From positions 1 to 64,000 of the forward strand of contig VXIS01000148.1 in NCBI GenBank assembly GCA_008704415.1: 64,000 nucleotides of DNA, read 5' to 3'. A model generated the notes under the pieces. The model did no database searches and had not been told where the DNA came from. It saw only the letters and a program-made list of their open reading frames with translations. The stretch's first letter is position 1. Each line of letters opens with the position of its first letter. Shown one piece after another: positions 32,692 through 42,417 of this stretch. Origin of the DNA: Sphaerosporella brunnea (Eukaryota; Ascomycota; Pezizomycetes; Pezizales; Pyronemataceae). Both the position numbers and the translations under genes were made by a program.

Positions 32692-33626
32692 ATGTCATCT
32701 TCGCAACCACCAACGACACAATTACCACCACCACCACAACAACAACAATTACAACCCGCAACACCACCATCCTCCACCGATGAGCCGCCACTATTCATCT
32801 GCATCGAATGTTCCTTTCCCGTAAACAGCCTGTACACGGCCTACTCCTCAGCCGACGACCGCTCCCTCGGGCGCGGCGTGCGCCTGACACAATGTCCGCG
32901 CTGCAAGCGGTTCGCAGATAAATACGTGGAGCACGACTTCGTAGTGCTCTTTATCGACATGGTGCTGATAAAGCCGCAAGTGTACCGGCACCTGCTATTC
33001 AACCACCTCGGCCGGCGCGACGACAAGCTCGATGGCTCTATCAAGCGCCTCGGCGTGTTGCTGCTGCTGTTCGATGTGTATCTTACGTGGGCGCGCATCG
33101 AGAAGGGTGTTAGCGGTGGCACACCGGCGGTGTTGACGCAGCAGCCGATCGTGGTGCAGTACTTATTTTTCCGTACCCACCCCAGCCCACCCACCCCACC
33201 ACACACACAGCTAACAGAGGATGTGGTACATGGCAAGTCGCTCTATGCTTCACCGAAAGCATTGTGTTCCACCTTACAATCCGCCTGCTGTCAACCTACA
33301 TCCTCAACTTCCGGCGCGCAAACGCCGTGTCGACGGCGCTGCTCGTTTCCTCGTGCACAAAACTCTTCCCGATCCTGATGGTCATTTGGAAATACGATGT
33401 TCCCGCGGCGGCGCGGAGCGTGGGCTGGGCGGTCGTCGTCAACAATATCGAGGCCCTGAGGATCCTGCTAGATACCGACTATTTTCGTGCTGCGGCGTTG
33501 ACGGGTGCCGGCGCTGTGGTCCGCGCGGGCGCCAGCCAGGCCATCTTGGCGGCGGCTGGACTAGCCCCGTCTTGGGACGAGGCGGGGTGGCGGGAGTGGG
33601 CGGGGTTGTTGGGGCTTGGGAAGTAG
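32692..33626 (+). CDS. arv1: ARV1, ER sterol/GPI-lipid homeostasis protein
   Basis: Two exons, join(32692..33172,33238..33626), 289 aa; donor GTACCC, acceptor GGCAAG, phase 1. ARV1 is an ER membrane protein affecting intracellular sterol distribution and GPI-anchor synthesis. The N-terminus is Pro/Gln-rich, followed by the Arv1 homology domain with a zinc-binding pair of cysteine knuckles, FICIECSFPV and LTQCPRCKRFADKYVEHD, and then DMVLIKPQVYRHLLFN. The junction restores QYLFFLALCFTESIVFHL, a membrane segment that matches the family; nearer AG sites give no such continuity. Three further hydrophobic segments follow, and the C-terminus is Ala/Trp-rich. Confidence 0.93.
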
Positions 33627-34076
33627 GAGCCGAGGCTAGGGAAGTGGAGTCGGAAGGCATTAGAGTTTGCATCCGGACTGCGGGGAATCTAGCCGCCGAA
33701 TCAAGTGCCGGTTGGATGCCTAACACACAAAGTACATATACATCGTACTACCCATGGCTGCACGACATATATCATCTGCAGGATGTGACATATCTATTCT
33801 GCATCTTCCTTTGCCAAGTGGTGGTGGCCAGAATGTTGTTTTTACGCAAACGGTAGTTGTTTACCCACGGCCCAACACGGCAGATATGTGCCTCGGTATC
33901 TACGTTTATCCGGTACACCATCTTCGGGCATAAAGCCCCATCTCAGACATGTCTCCGTCGTACCCATACTTGCTCTAGGCCTTATGGCTGACGGAGAAAT
34001 GGACACCGAACGACCAGGCATCAATATCATAAAGACCCCCCCCCCTCTTCCCTCTCCCCTCCTGAGCAACACAAAC
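33627..34076. other. intergenic, promoter of the GMC gene
   Basis: 3' end of arv1 and upstream region of the oxidoreductase. A C11 run lies just before the downstream start (~34037-34047). No other gene is supported. Confidence 0.5.
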
Positions 34077-36044
34077 ATGCCCATCTATACCTCGCCCAGC
34101 CACCTCCCCGCCTCGCTCTCGCCCGACGTCCTCCTGCTAGGCGGGGGCACGGCGGCCAGCGTGGTCGCGGGCCGTCTCGCGCGCTGCACACCGGCGCCGA
34201 CAATCCTGGTGGTCGAAGCGGGCGACAACAACCAGCACGATGCGCACGTGACGTCTCCGGGGAACTACATGCAGCACCAGCAGCCGGGCGCTCCGCGGCT
34301 AAAACGTTACGTGTCGACGCGGGCGTCCGAGTTTTTGGGCGGCCGCCAGGCGGCGCTGCCGGTGGCGCAGAGCCTTGGCGGCGGCAGCAGCGTCAACTTC
34401 ATGATGTACACGCGGGCGAGCGGCAGCGATTACGATGCGTGGGAAGCTGCGGGGTGGGACGCGCAGGCGCTGCTGCCGTGTCTGAAAAAATTTGAGGATT
34501 GGCATGGAGAGGGGGATGGGGAAACGCATGGGCGGGGCGGCCCGATTGGGGTTGGGTATGGAGGCTGGAGAGAGGAGAGGTTGATGTTGCAGCTGGAGGA
34601 GGCGGTGGTGGAGATGGGCTATGATGTTGTGGCTGATGCTAATGATTTAAAAACTGGGAATGCGTTTCAGGTAATAATACTCACCCCCCCCCTCTCCCCT
34701 CCACACACACACACACATGAAGGATGGAGGGAGAGGGCTGATGATGAGGATAGAAATGGATGAAGTATATCGACCCAGCCACGCAGATGCGCTCTGATGC
34801 CGCCCATAGATACCTCCATCCCCTTATCCCCACCCATGAGAATCTGCATATCCTCTGCAACACGACTGTGAGCCGGGTTTTGTTTTCCACCGACTCCCTG
34901 GTGCCTCGTGCCGTAGGCGCCGAGATTGTGCCCTCCCCGGCCGAGCACTTTTCGACCGAGCCGCCCCCGTCGCCGCCACAAACAGTGCTCGCAAAAAAGC
35001 TGGTGATCGTATGTGGCGGGGCGCTGGGGTCGCCGTTGATCCTGGAGCGCTCCGGGATCGGCGGCACGGCAGTGCTGCAGCAGGCGGGTGTACCGCAGCT
35101 GGTAGATCTCCCGGGAGTCGGAGAGGCGTATCAAGACCACAATCTCCTGCTGCCGGCATTCGAGCTGGACTCGACGATCCAAACGCACGACAAGATCTTC
35201 AGTTCCCTCTCCACCGGCCCGCCGTCCGACATCCCGACGGGGCAAATGGGCAGCAACGCGCTCGACTTCGGCGGCAAGATCCGGCCGTCGCCGGCGCAAC
35301 TCTCGCGCATGCCGGAAACCTTCCAGCAGTACTACCACGAGGCCTTTACCCCGCACCCGGACAAGCCCCTCGCCATCACAATCCCCATCGCCGCCCTCCT
35401 CGCCGGCCACGAAAACTTCCCCCCGGACAGCCGCTTCGCGACCGTGGCGCTGTTCACCGGGTACCCCGTGAGCCGTGGGCGGGTCCATATCCTCTCGCCC
35501 TCGGCATATGCGCATCCCGAGCTGGATGCCGGGTTCTTGTCCAGCGAGTTGGACGTCCCGCCGCTGATGTGGGGGTACAAAGTGCTGCGGGAGATGATGC
35601 GGCGGGTGCGGAGTTGCATCGGCGAGGTGGCGGGAGGGAACCCGGTGTTTCCATCCGCCAAGGTACGGTATGAACGCCCGGAGGGATGGACGCCGGCGGT
35701 GGTGCGGGACGTGGTGTACACGGACGAAGACGAGAAGGAGCTGGAGTGCTGGGTGAGAGCGAATGTGTTGACGACGTGGCACGGGCTGGGGACATGTGCA
35801 ATGAAGGCGCGGGAGGATGGGGGCGTGGTGGATGCGAAGCTGCGCGTTTATGGGACCGAGGCGCTGATGGTTGCGGATATGAGTATTGCGCCTGGGAATG
35901 TTGGTGAGTTTTTTTCTACACCCGTGGGTACGGGGGGAAGGCTAACTATTTATGGTAGGGTCGAATACTAATAACACCGCACTGATGATTGGTGAAAAGG
36001 CGGCGATCCTGGCGGCAGAGTACTTGGGTATCGAGCTTTCCTAG
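34077..36044 (+). CDS. GMC-family FAD oxidoreductase (alcohol-oxidase-like)
   Basis: Three exons, join(34077..34670,34754..35903,35959..36044), 609 aa. The family oxidises alcohols or related substrates with FAD and often makes hydrogen peroxide. The Rossmann start DVLLLGGGTAASVVAGRLA (residues ~17-36) and VVEAGD bind FAD. SLGGGSSVNFMMYTRAS is the GMC signature 1 region (~100-115), and GALGSPLILERSGIG is signature 2 (~310). The active-site histidine lies in TWHGLGTCAM (~560), where the more usual form is WHxxGTCRM. The last exon gives SNTNNTALMIGEKAAILAAE, the conserved C-terminal FAD-contact helix. The C-terminus ELS is not a peroxisomal signal and there is no signal peptide, so a cytosolic enzyme is inferred. 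Intron 1 has a C9 run near the donor. The substrate cannot be told from the sequence. Confidence 0.93.
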
Positions 36045-36275
36045 AGATTTTTTTTTTTTTTCTCTTTTTTTTGGACATGAGGTTTTATTTTGGATACCAG
36101 TCAGCAGCCATGCAATTGAAGAAGTTCTCTGTGAACAAAGTAATGCGACAAACATATCATATCACTCACTCCCCATTGAGTCCCCCCGCTTGAATCCGCC
36201 CGTCCGGCGATTCGTTAAAAAGGCAGAGTTACAACTCATAAAAGTACATCAAAGATCATATCCTACATCTTCTGC

Positions 36276-37809
36276 CTATAGCCTCGACTGCAATCTGCGC
36301 TTGCTCTGATAATGCGGCAAGTCTAGCACACCATCCAAATCCGTGCTGACCTCAATATCCGCACGCTGTTCCATGGGTACATAATCCCTCAATCCCTCGC
36401 CGACATAGACCTGTCTCGGTCTCCAGATCTTTCCATTGCCATGGTCCAACATTTGTTTCCAGTGAGCGAGCCAGCCTGCACGTTCAATCAGCACGCATTC
36501 TACCCCCGGAGAGGGGCAAAAACTCACCAGCCACTCTCGGGACCGCAAACAGGATGGGAAAGAAATCGAGTGGGAATCCCAGCGCCTTATAGATCAGCCC
36601 GCTCCAAAAGTCGACATTAGGATACAGGCGTCTCGACACAAAGAACTCATCCTTGAGGGCAGCGTCTCTGAGGGCAGTAGCCACTTCAATCAACGGCTCA
36701 CGTCCACAAGCTTCAAACACGGAGTCCGCGACTTCGCGGATTATTTTGCTGCGTGGATCCGTGTTGCGGTACACTCTGTGGCCAAATCCAAAGAGCAGCT
36801 CTTCCTTGCGCTTCACCTTCTCCAGGAAGGGAAGTACGTTGTCGACGCTGCCGATCTTCTCGACCATGCGGATTACCGCCTCGTTTGCGCCGCCGTGGAG
36901 GGGGCCGTAGAGTGCTGCTGCCGCCGCCGCGATGGCCGAGTACGGATCTACCAGCGAGGAGCCGACGTGCGTCATTGTTGCGGTGGAGCAGTTCATCTCG
37001 TGGTCTGCGTGGAGGATGAACAGAGTATCCAGCGCCTTCACCAAGCGGGAGTCGGGGCGGTAGTTTTCTCCCTCGCTCTGGGCATCCATCATGTACAGCA
37101 GGTTTTCGCAGTAGCTGTAGTCTGACCGGGGAGCGATGAACGGACGATTCATGCGAACCCGCATGCTCGCCGCCGCAATAGTCCCCGCCTTTCCAAGGAT
37201 GCGGATGATATTTTTATTCATCACATCCTTATTCTCCAGATAAAGGTTTCTTCCCTGGAGCGCAGGGTTTGCTTCAGGGGCGAAGGCACCCAGGGCCGCA
37301 AAAGCAGAGACAAAGACGCTCATCGGATGGGAATCATATCGCATACTTCCAATAACCTTCTTAACATCCTCCGAGATCTCGGTATGATGCATGACCTCAT
37401 ATCTCCACGTAGTGTCCTGTTTTTTATCGGGCAGTCTTCCATAGATGAGCAGATACGCCGTCTCCAAGAAGTCGCTCTTCTCCGCCAGCTGCTCGATCGG
37501 ATACCCGCGGTGCATCAGGAACCCCCTGTCGCCATCGATAAATGTGATTTTGGACGAGATGGCGGCAGTGTTGAGGAATGCGGGATCGAACACTCGGATC
37601 CCGTTCGCTGTGTCGTCCGTGTCGATGCGGTCGCTGCTCACTGCCGGCGTCGTCTTCAGTTGCTTGAACGCTACCGCCGGTATCGAGTTGTTGGTGATAG
37701 GCACGACGATGGTCTTGCCGGTGCGGTTGTCGGTGATGGTCACCGAGTCCTTGGGCGGCTCGGTGATGGTCACCGAGTCCTTGGGCGGCAGCTTCTGAGT
37801 TACTGCCAT
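36276..37809 (-). CDS. citrate synthase, probably peroxisomal
   Basis: Two exons, complement(join(36276..36475,36528..37809)), 493 aa; donor GTGAGT, acceptor GCAG, phase 1. It condenses oxaloacetate and acetyl-CoA to citrate. The core is of the type with YPIEQLAEKSDFLETAYLL (~105) seen in GltA-like and peroxisomal enzymes. Catalytic histidines sit in FILHADHEMNCSTATM and LYGPLHGGANEAV, with LFGFGHRVYRNTDPR and the aspartate region NVDFWSGL following. The protein ends QSRL, and the final SRL is a recognised type-1 peroxisomal targeting tripeptide; the N-terminus is not a mitochondrial presequence. An exact 30-bp duplication near the start gives two PPKDSVTIT units. It converges with the GMC gene. 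A 2-methylcitrate synthase activity cannot be ruled out. Confidence 0.92.
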
Positions 37810-38291
37810 TATGTCTGTCGTGTTTGCAGATATCGTGTTTTGCTGGCAGAGAATAAGGGATGGGGAAGGAGCTCAGAGGATAAATATTCACGGATAAGAA
37901 GCAAGCGGACGCCTGGCGGGCGGACGCCTGGCAGGCAGGTGTCAGTCAAGCCAGGCCCAGCCGGATGAGGATGCCGAGGTTGCTTCGGATCACATTGTTA
38001 TGGTCATCAACGTCATGCATAGAGTAACACAAGCGAGCTATCACATGCGTCTAACTTTCTTCGACGATTCTTCGTAGCGATCAGCTGACTCAACCGGACA
38101 GAAGGGGATATCGGTGGAAAACAACTGCGGCGATGCCTCTCGGTGGGAGGCGTGCAAGATATCTCCAAGCAACCAGGCAGTGGGATAGATTCGATCAAAG
38201 GTCAACAATCCCCTTCTATCCTTATTCAAGTTGCCACCCAAAAACAGCTCTTCCTTCCAGTTCACGTGCATTCATTAAAATAGCGACATTC
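37810..38291. other. intergenic, citrate synthase promoter side
   Basis: Contains a short GC-rich direct repeat GCGGACGCCTGGC (twice, about 37907-37932). No gene is supported. Confidence 0.5.
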
Positions 38292-38989
38292 TCAAACCTG
38301 CTTCTGCGCAATTTCCTCAAAAATATCCACAAACTCCTGCGGGTCCTGGGCACCAGATAACTGGTAGAATCCGTTGATGGTGAAATTTGGCACACCCGAG
38401 ATGCCCCGCATCCTAGCTCTGGCGACCTCCCTATCCACGACATTTCCACCTTTTCCAGTTTCCAACCACTCCTTAGCCTCAGCCCTATCCAAGCCAGCCT
38501 CCTCCGCAGCCGCCAACAGCACTTCCCTATCAGTAATATCCTTCTCGTTCTCAAAGTACGCGGCGAAAAGCCTTTCTACAACGGCGGTCTGCTTCCCCTT
38601 CTCGGCGGCGAACTCAATCAACCGGCGCGAATCCCAGGTATTTCCCGTCTTGCCGCCGAACGAGAAGTTGATGCCCATCTGCTTGCCGATGCTGGCCAGG
38701 CGCTCGTGCATGGCCGCCGCTTGCTCCGCGCCGAACCGCTCGACGTAATGCTGCCGCTTGTCGATGCCGGTGTTGGGCGCGCTGGGGTTCAGCTGGTAGG
38801 GCTTCCACGACACGCTGAAGGTGTGGTCGCCTGAAGACTGGAATTGCGCGATGGCTGCTTGGAGACGCTTGTGGCCCACATAGCACCAGGGGCATACGGT
38901 GTCTGTCGCGTCGAGTTAGTTGAATGGTGACCGCGAGTGATGGTTTGTGAGAACATACCGGAGACGATTTCGACCTTGAAATCCACCAT
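38292..38989 (-). CDS. DsbA/FrnE-like thioredoxin-fold oxidoreductase
   Basis: Two exons, complement(join(38292..38902,38959..38989)), 213 aa; the first exon is only 31 bp (MVDFKVEIVS plus one base), donor GTATGT, acceptor GACAG. The junction makes DTVCPWCYVGHKRLQ, with the CPWC redox pair typical of the FrnE branch of DSBA-like proteins. The middle is the helical insertion (INFSFGGKTGNTWDSRRL, LFAAYFENEKDITDREVL) and the end has the cis-proline motif ISGVPNFTINGFYQLSGAQD. Length matches the family. It is presumably a cytosolic disulfide oxidoreductase or glutathione-linked isomerase; the exact substrate is unknown. No signal peptide. Confidence 0.92.
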
Positions 38990-40483
38990 TTTTGCGAGGG
39001 AGCGTTTGAAAGCCACGGTTGTGAGTATTGGAGAGAGAGAAAGTGGTGATGTTGGTTATTGACGTCGAGATCTGCGGCTTCGTCATGTTTATGAAAAGGC
39101 TGCTGACAAATATCGAGATTCTGCAACGCTGTGCGTGCCGTAGGTTGCCACGGTAACGGCAGCACTAAACCTTTTTTGGAGGCGAAGTGCAATGCAACGT
39201 CTTTGCTTCGTGCATTGAATGCAACGACGCAAAAGGCGTTCGTGCGTGCGTTCAAGTTGTAAACAAATGAGCTGATTGGCTCGCGGACAGATAAAGTGAG
39301 GCTGTGTCAAGCCTCTCTTTTTTGAGAGTATACTAAAAGTACGCACGGGAACCTCGATAATGAAGAGCTTCCGTCATGATGCCCACAAAAATACCTCCGA
39401 GCCTATCGACGGAGACTTGGGAAGTCGGGACGGAGTTAAGTGTGCCGATGTTTCCAGGAAAATACGGAACTCTGGTCTAGATGTGTTCTCGAGCGATACG
39501 CCGTCTTAGTTAACGTACCATCCTCGATGCAAGCACAAAGGTTATCTACCAGAGTGAGATAATGATTTTCCTCGAGCTCGATGCCTGTGGAAGCAAATCA
39601 GTTGGCATTGTAGCACTTTGCTCTTTGATTTTGCTTATCCGGCCGGGCCCACCGGGGTGTCACTGGACTGGAACTCGAGCTGAACTGAAACTGAAGCTGA
39701 AAAAACCTCTGATCGTCGTGGTCTAAGAAGGAACAGCAACCGTCCTCCTCTAACTACGAGCCTCCCGGTCTAAGCCGCCAAGCCGCCTCTAACACCCGCC
39801 AGCTTGCTTTGTAATCACTCAAACAAAAGCTTAACTACTCCATTCAACGAAACACCATGATATTCCTAGCAACTGCCTATCATTTCGCTGTCTGGTCTCG
39901 CTGTTTTCCAGTAGTAGCATTGAGCAGCGAGACCAGGAAAGAATCAACCTGTTCTGCGTGCGCAACATTCAAAAGCCCATCGCGGCCCCAGGATTTTAAG
40001 CACTCCAGAGCATCTAGCGAATCATCTCCGAGACCACTGAGCAGCTCAAGAGCCATCCTAGCAAGGCCTTTCCAGCGAGCGTAATATTGAGAGAGGAAGG
40101 CAATTGTGTGAGAGAGGTCATGACGAGAGGGGGGGCAGTCACCTCATGGCATAGAATGAGCTTAAACTTTCCATCATGACGAAGAACTCTCCACCCTTCA
40201 AAAAAGCCCAGGCCAGCCTCGTTCTCAGCTGAGCCCACACAATCGGGCCTATCCCGTGGCCCAGCCTACCACAGTTTCTCTCAATGGACGGCCGGAACTG
40301 GCCCACACAGTTGAGGCCCGGCTTAATTGCAGGCCGGCCGGGCCCATGAAACACAAGATCGCGACGCTACCAATCACAGTTACATTAAAATCTTGCTATA
40401 TTCTCTCTCAATGCACGGTCGAAAAAAACGAAGGTCTTTGGGACCCGCTATTACCTATAGTACATCTCCCCCCCCCCCCCCCT
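38990..40483. other. intergenic, about 1.5 kb
   Basis: No gene is supported on either strand. GC-rich words resembling the dispersed repeat near 4.6-6.0 kb occur at about 39640-39660 (CCGGCCGGGCCCACCGG) and 40240-40350 (several GGCCCA and GGCCGGCCGGGCCC words). A C14-15 run lies near 40470. Confidence 0.5.
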
Positions 40484-42049
40484 TTACTGTCTCTGCGGCC
40501 CTACTCCGGGATTTGCAACCTGTCCTGCTTTCCTATGAATAGCCATGATCTGCTCATTAACATCATACGACCTCATCTTAACTCTCTCCCTGCTCTCCGC
40601 AGTGCCATCCCACGCGCCACCAGTAGCAGCCTTTTTCCTCCTCTCTGCCTCCTCAGCCGTAATAGACTCTCCAGTAGTGGAATCAAACAAATCGTCACGC
40701 TGGGATGCAAGCCGCTTCAAGTTCAGCACCGTATCGTTGGTGTTGAGATTTGTGGTTGCAAATTTTGCATCCGCGCGGGCCCGTTGCTCTTTCCATCGCG
40801 GATCCAACAGCTCGATTCGCATGTGTGCTTCCATCTCGCTGAGGGGGATCGCTTGCTGGCAGTTGGGACAGATACCCGTTGCTTCTTGGTGGCGCTTTTG
40901 TAGCGCGCGGGGAAGGGCCGCTTGGCGGATCTTCATGGAGGCGGGCTTGGGGTGTGTGTCTATTTGCATTGGCTGCGCCGGCAGCGCGTACTGTTCCTGC
41001 GGCTGTGGCTGGGCAGGTGCCGCGGGAGGCGGGGTCCAGGTGTTTTGCGGCGGTGGCGGTGGCGGCGGCGGCGGGTACTGCTGCTGCTGGGGTTGGGGCT
41101 GAGGTTGGGGCTGGGGTGGAAGAGGCTGTTGGTAATAGGCGGAGAGGTCGTCGGTAGGCATGGTCTCCTCGATGCGAAGCTGCGTTGGGTGCAGGCTCAT
41201 CATGTTTTTCTGTTCCAATGACGCGAACTGGAGGTCCTGCAGGTTCTGGGGCGGCGGAAGATCGGTCTGGTCATCTGCTTCGGTGAAGACAACCGTTTCG
41301 ACGACTACGAAGTCGTGCCAATCGATCTGCGCGTATGCGACCCGCTCTTGATCTTCCTCTTCTTCCTTCTTGGCTCGCTCTTTCTCTTGGTGTTTGCTCC
41401 ATTCGGCTCTTGCAGTCGCCTTTTCAAGGATGTGGAACTTTTCTTTCACGTTTTTGGTGAGTTCTTCGACGCTGGGACCGCCCCGTGGCTGCAGGAGCTC
41501 GGTATATTGGTCCATCAACCGCGAAAAGTACTGGTAAAAGCTGTGGTTCGGGCGGAGGAAGTCGAACTGGTAATTTCTCGCCTCGCGCTGACTCAAATGG
41601 GTCAAGAAGCCGCGGCCATGTTTCGCCGCGAACATCGCAGTAAGCCTCAGAATATCCAGATCCTGGGCCGAAATATTGGGCATGCGAGCAGAGAATCTGA
41701 ACTCCGGGGGTTCCTGAGGGCCAGCAGGTTTGGTTTCCTGGGCAGCGGCAACACGCCCAGCCGAAATGGAGGTGTGACGGCCCGCGCGGATCTCGCTCAG
41801 ACGCCAGGCATAGAATTGGTAGTACGGGTCGGCAGGCGCGAGGAAACTGAACTTGGGGTTGTGCTTTTCTTTCTCCTGGATGCGTTGCTCGAATACTTGT
41901 CCGTTTCGCGCCACGTAGCCGGCAGTTTTTTCGACGATCGCACGGATGTCGCGTGGCGGTAGCACAATTCCTGGTGGCGGCTTGCTGGATTCCTCCAGAC
42001 TCACGTCAATGTCACTAGGTGTCGCGGGTGTTCTGGGAAGGGACGCCAT
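40484..42049 (-). CDS. prp21: splicing factor 3A subunit 1 (SF3A1 / Prp21)
   Basis: Single exon, 521 aa, start MASLPRTPATPSDIDVSLEE. SF3A1 is part of the U2 snRNP and helps U2 bind the branch site. Two SURP domains are visible: RAIVEKTAGYVARNG...NPKFSFL...DPYYQFYAWRL (~32-85) and ILRLTAMFAAKHGRGF...YQFDFLRP...FYQYFSRLM (~130-185). A coiled charged segment follows, then a Pro/Gln-rich linker with long QP and P runs (~300-350), and a CPNCQQAIPLSEMEAHMRIE element (~395) near the conserved MRIELLDPRWKEQ. There is no C-terminal ubiquitin-like domain, as in yeast Prp21. A telomere-like box lies 87 bp upstream. Confidence 0.95.
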   Translation of the reverse strand: MASLPRTPATPSDIDVSLEESSKPPPGIVLPPRDIRAIVEKTAGYVARNGQVFEQRIQEKEKHNPKFSFLAPADPYYQFYAWRLSEIRAGRHTSISAGRVAAAQETKPAGPQEPPEFRFSARMPNISAQDLDILRLTAMFAAKHGRGFLTHLSQREARNYQFDFLRPNHSFYQYFSRLMDQYTELLQPRGGPSVEELTKNVKEKFHILEKATARAEWSKHQEKERAKKEEEEDQERVAYAQIDWHDFVVVETVVFTEADDQTDLPPPQNLQDLQFASLEQKNMMSLHPTQLRIEETMPTDDLSAYYQQPLPPQPQPQPQPQQQQYPPPPPPPPPQNTWTPPPAAPAQPQPQEQYALPAQPMQIDTHPKPASMKIRQAALPRALQKRHQEATGICPNCQQAIPLSEMEAHMRIELLDPRWKEQRARADAKFATTNLNTNDTVLNLKRLASQRDDLFDSTTGESITAEEAERRKKAATGGAWDGTAESRERVKMRSYDVNEQIMAIHRKAGQVANPGVGPQRQ

Positions 42050-42417
42050 GTGAGGTTGTGGTGGTGGCGGGTGAGTGGTGATGGTGAGAGTGCTGGAGAT
42101 TCGACGTCGTTGGCGCGCCGCGAGTCTCTGGTCGGAAACCCTAACCCTTCTATAGCGCTCTTCTACTCGCCGAAGCGGTGGGCAGGACGGGTGCAGACCA
42201 GAACTCTGGCGGGCGAGCGGACAGAAGCCACCAAGTCAGATCAAAAAGTATCTAAACGCGCTGTCTACAGCAACAAAAATAAAAGAAAACCAAAAGCTCC
42301 GGCAATCCACCGACCAAAAGCAAAGCAAAAACGCAACCCGCAACTCCATCCCAAGCCCACATATACGAGTACAACCTCTTACTCCTTCCCCGCCTTCCAT
42401 TAATACACCGAGATCAC
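42050..42417. other. SF3A1 promoter and 3' end of the 5-phosphatase gene
   Basis: Holds the SF3A1 upstream region with the telobox at 42136-42147. The rest is A-rich and has no gene. Confidence 0.5.
42136..42147 (+). promoter_or_regulatory. telobox-like AAACCCTAACCC upstream of SF3A1
   Basis: Two consecutive CCCTAA-type units 87 bp before the SF3A1 start. In other ascomycetes such boxes are bound by Myb/TRF-like factors at growth-related promoters. Function here is inference. Confidence 0.35.

Noticed and set aside
34667..35782. 371-codon open frame on the minus strand
   Set aside because: Antisense of the GMC oxidoreductase exon 2; His/Arg/Pro-rich composition typical of a GC-rich shadow frame.
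40256..40903. 215-codon plus frame overlapping the 3' end of SF3A1
   Set aside because: Half of it is antisense to the conserved SF3A1 C-terminus and the rest is GC-repeat and poly-C sequence.
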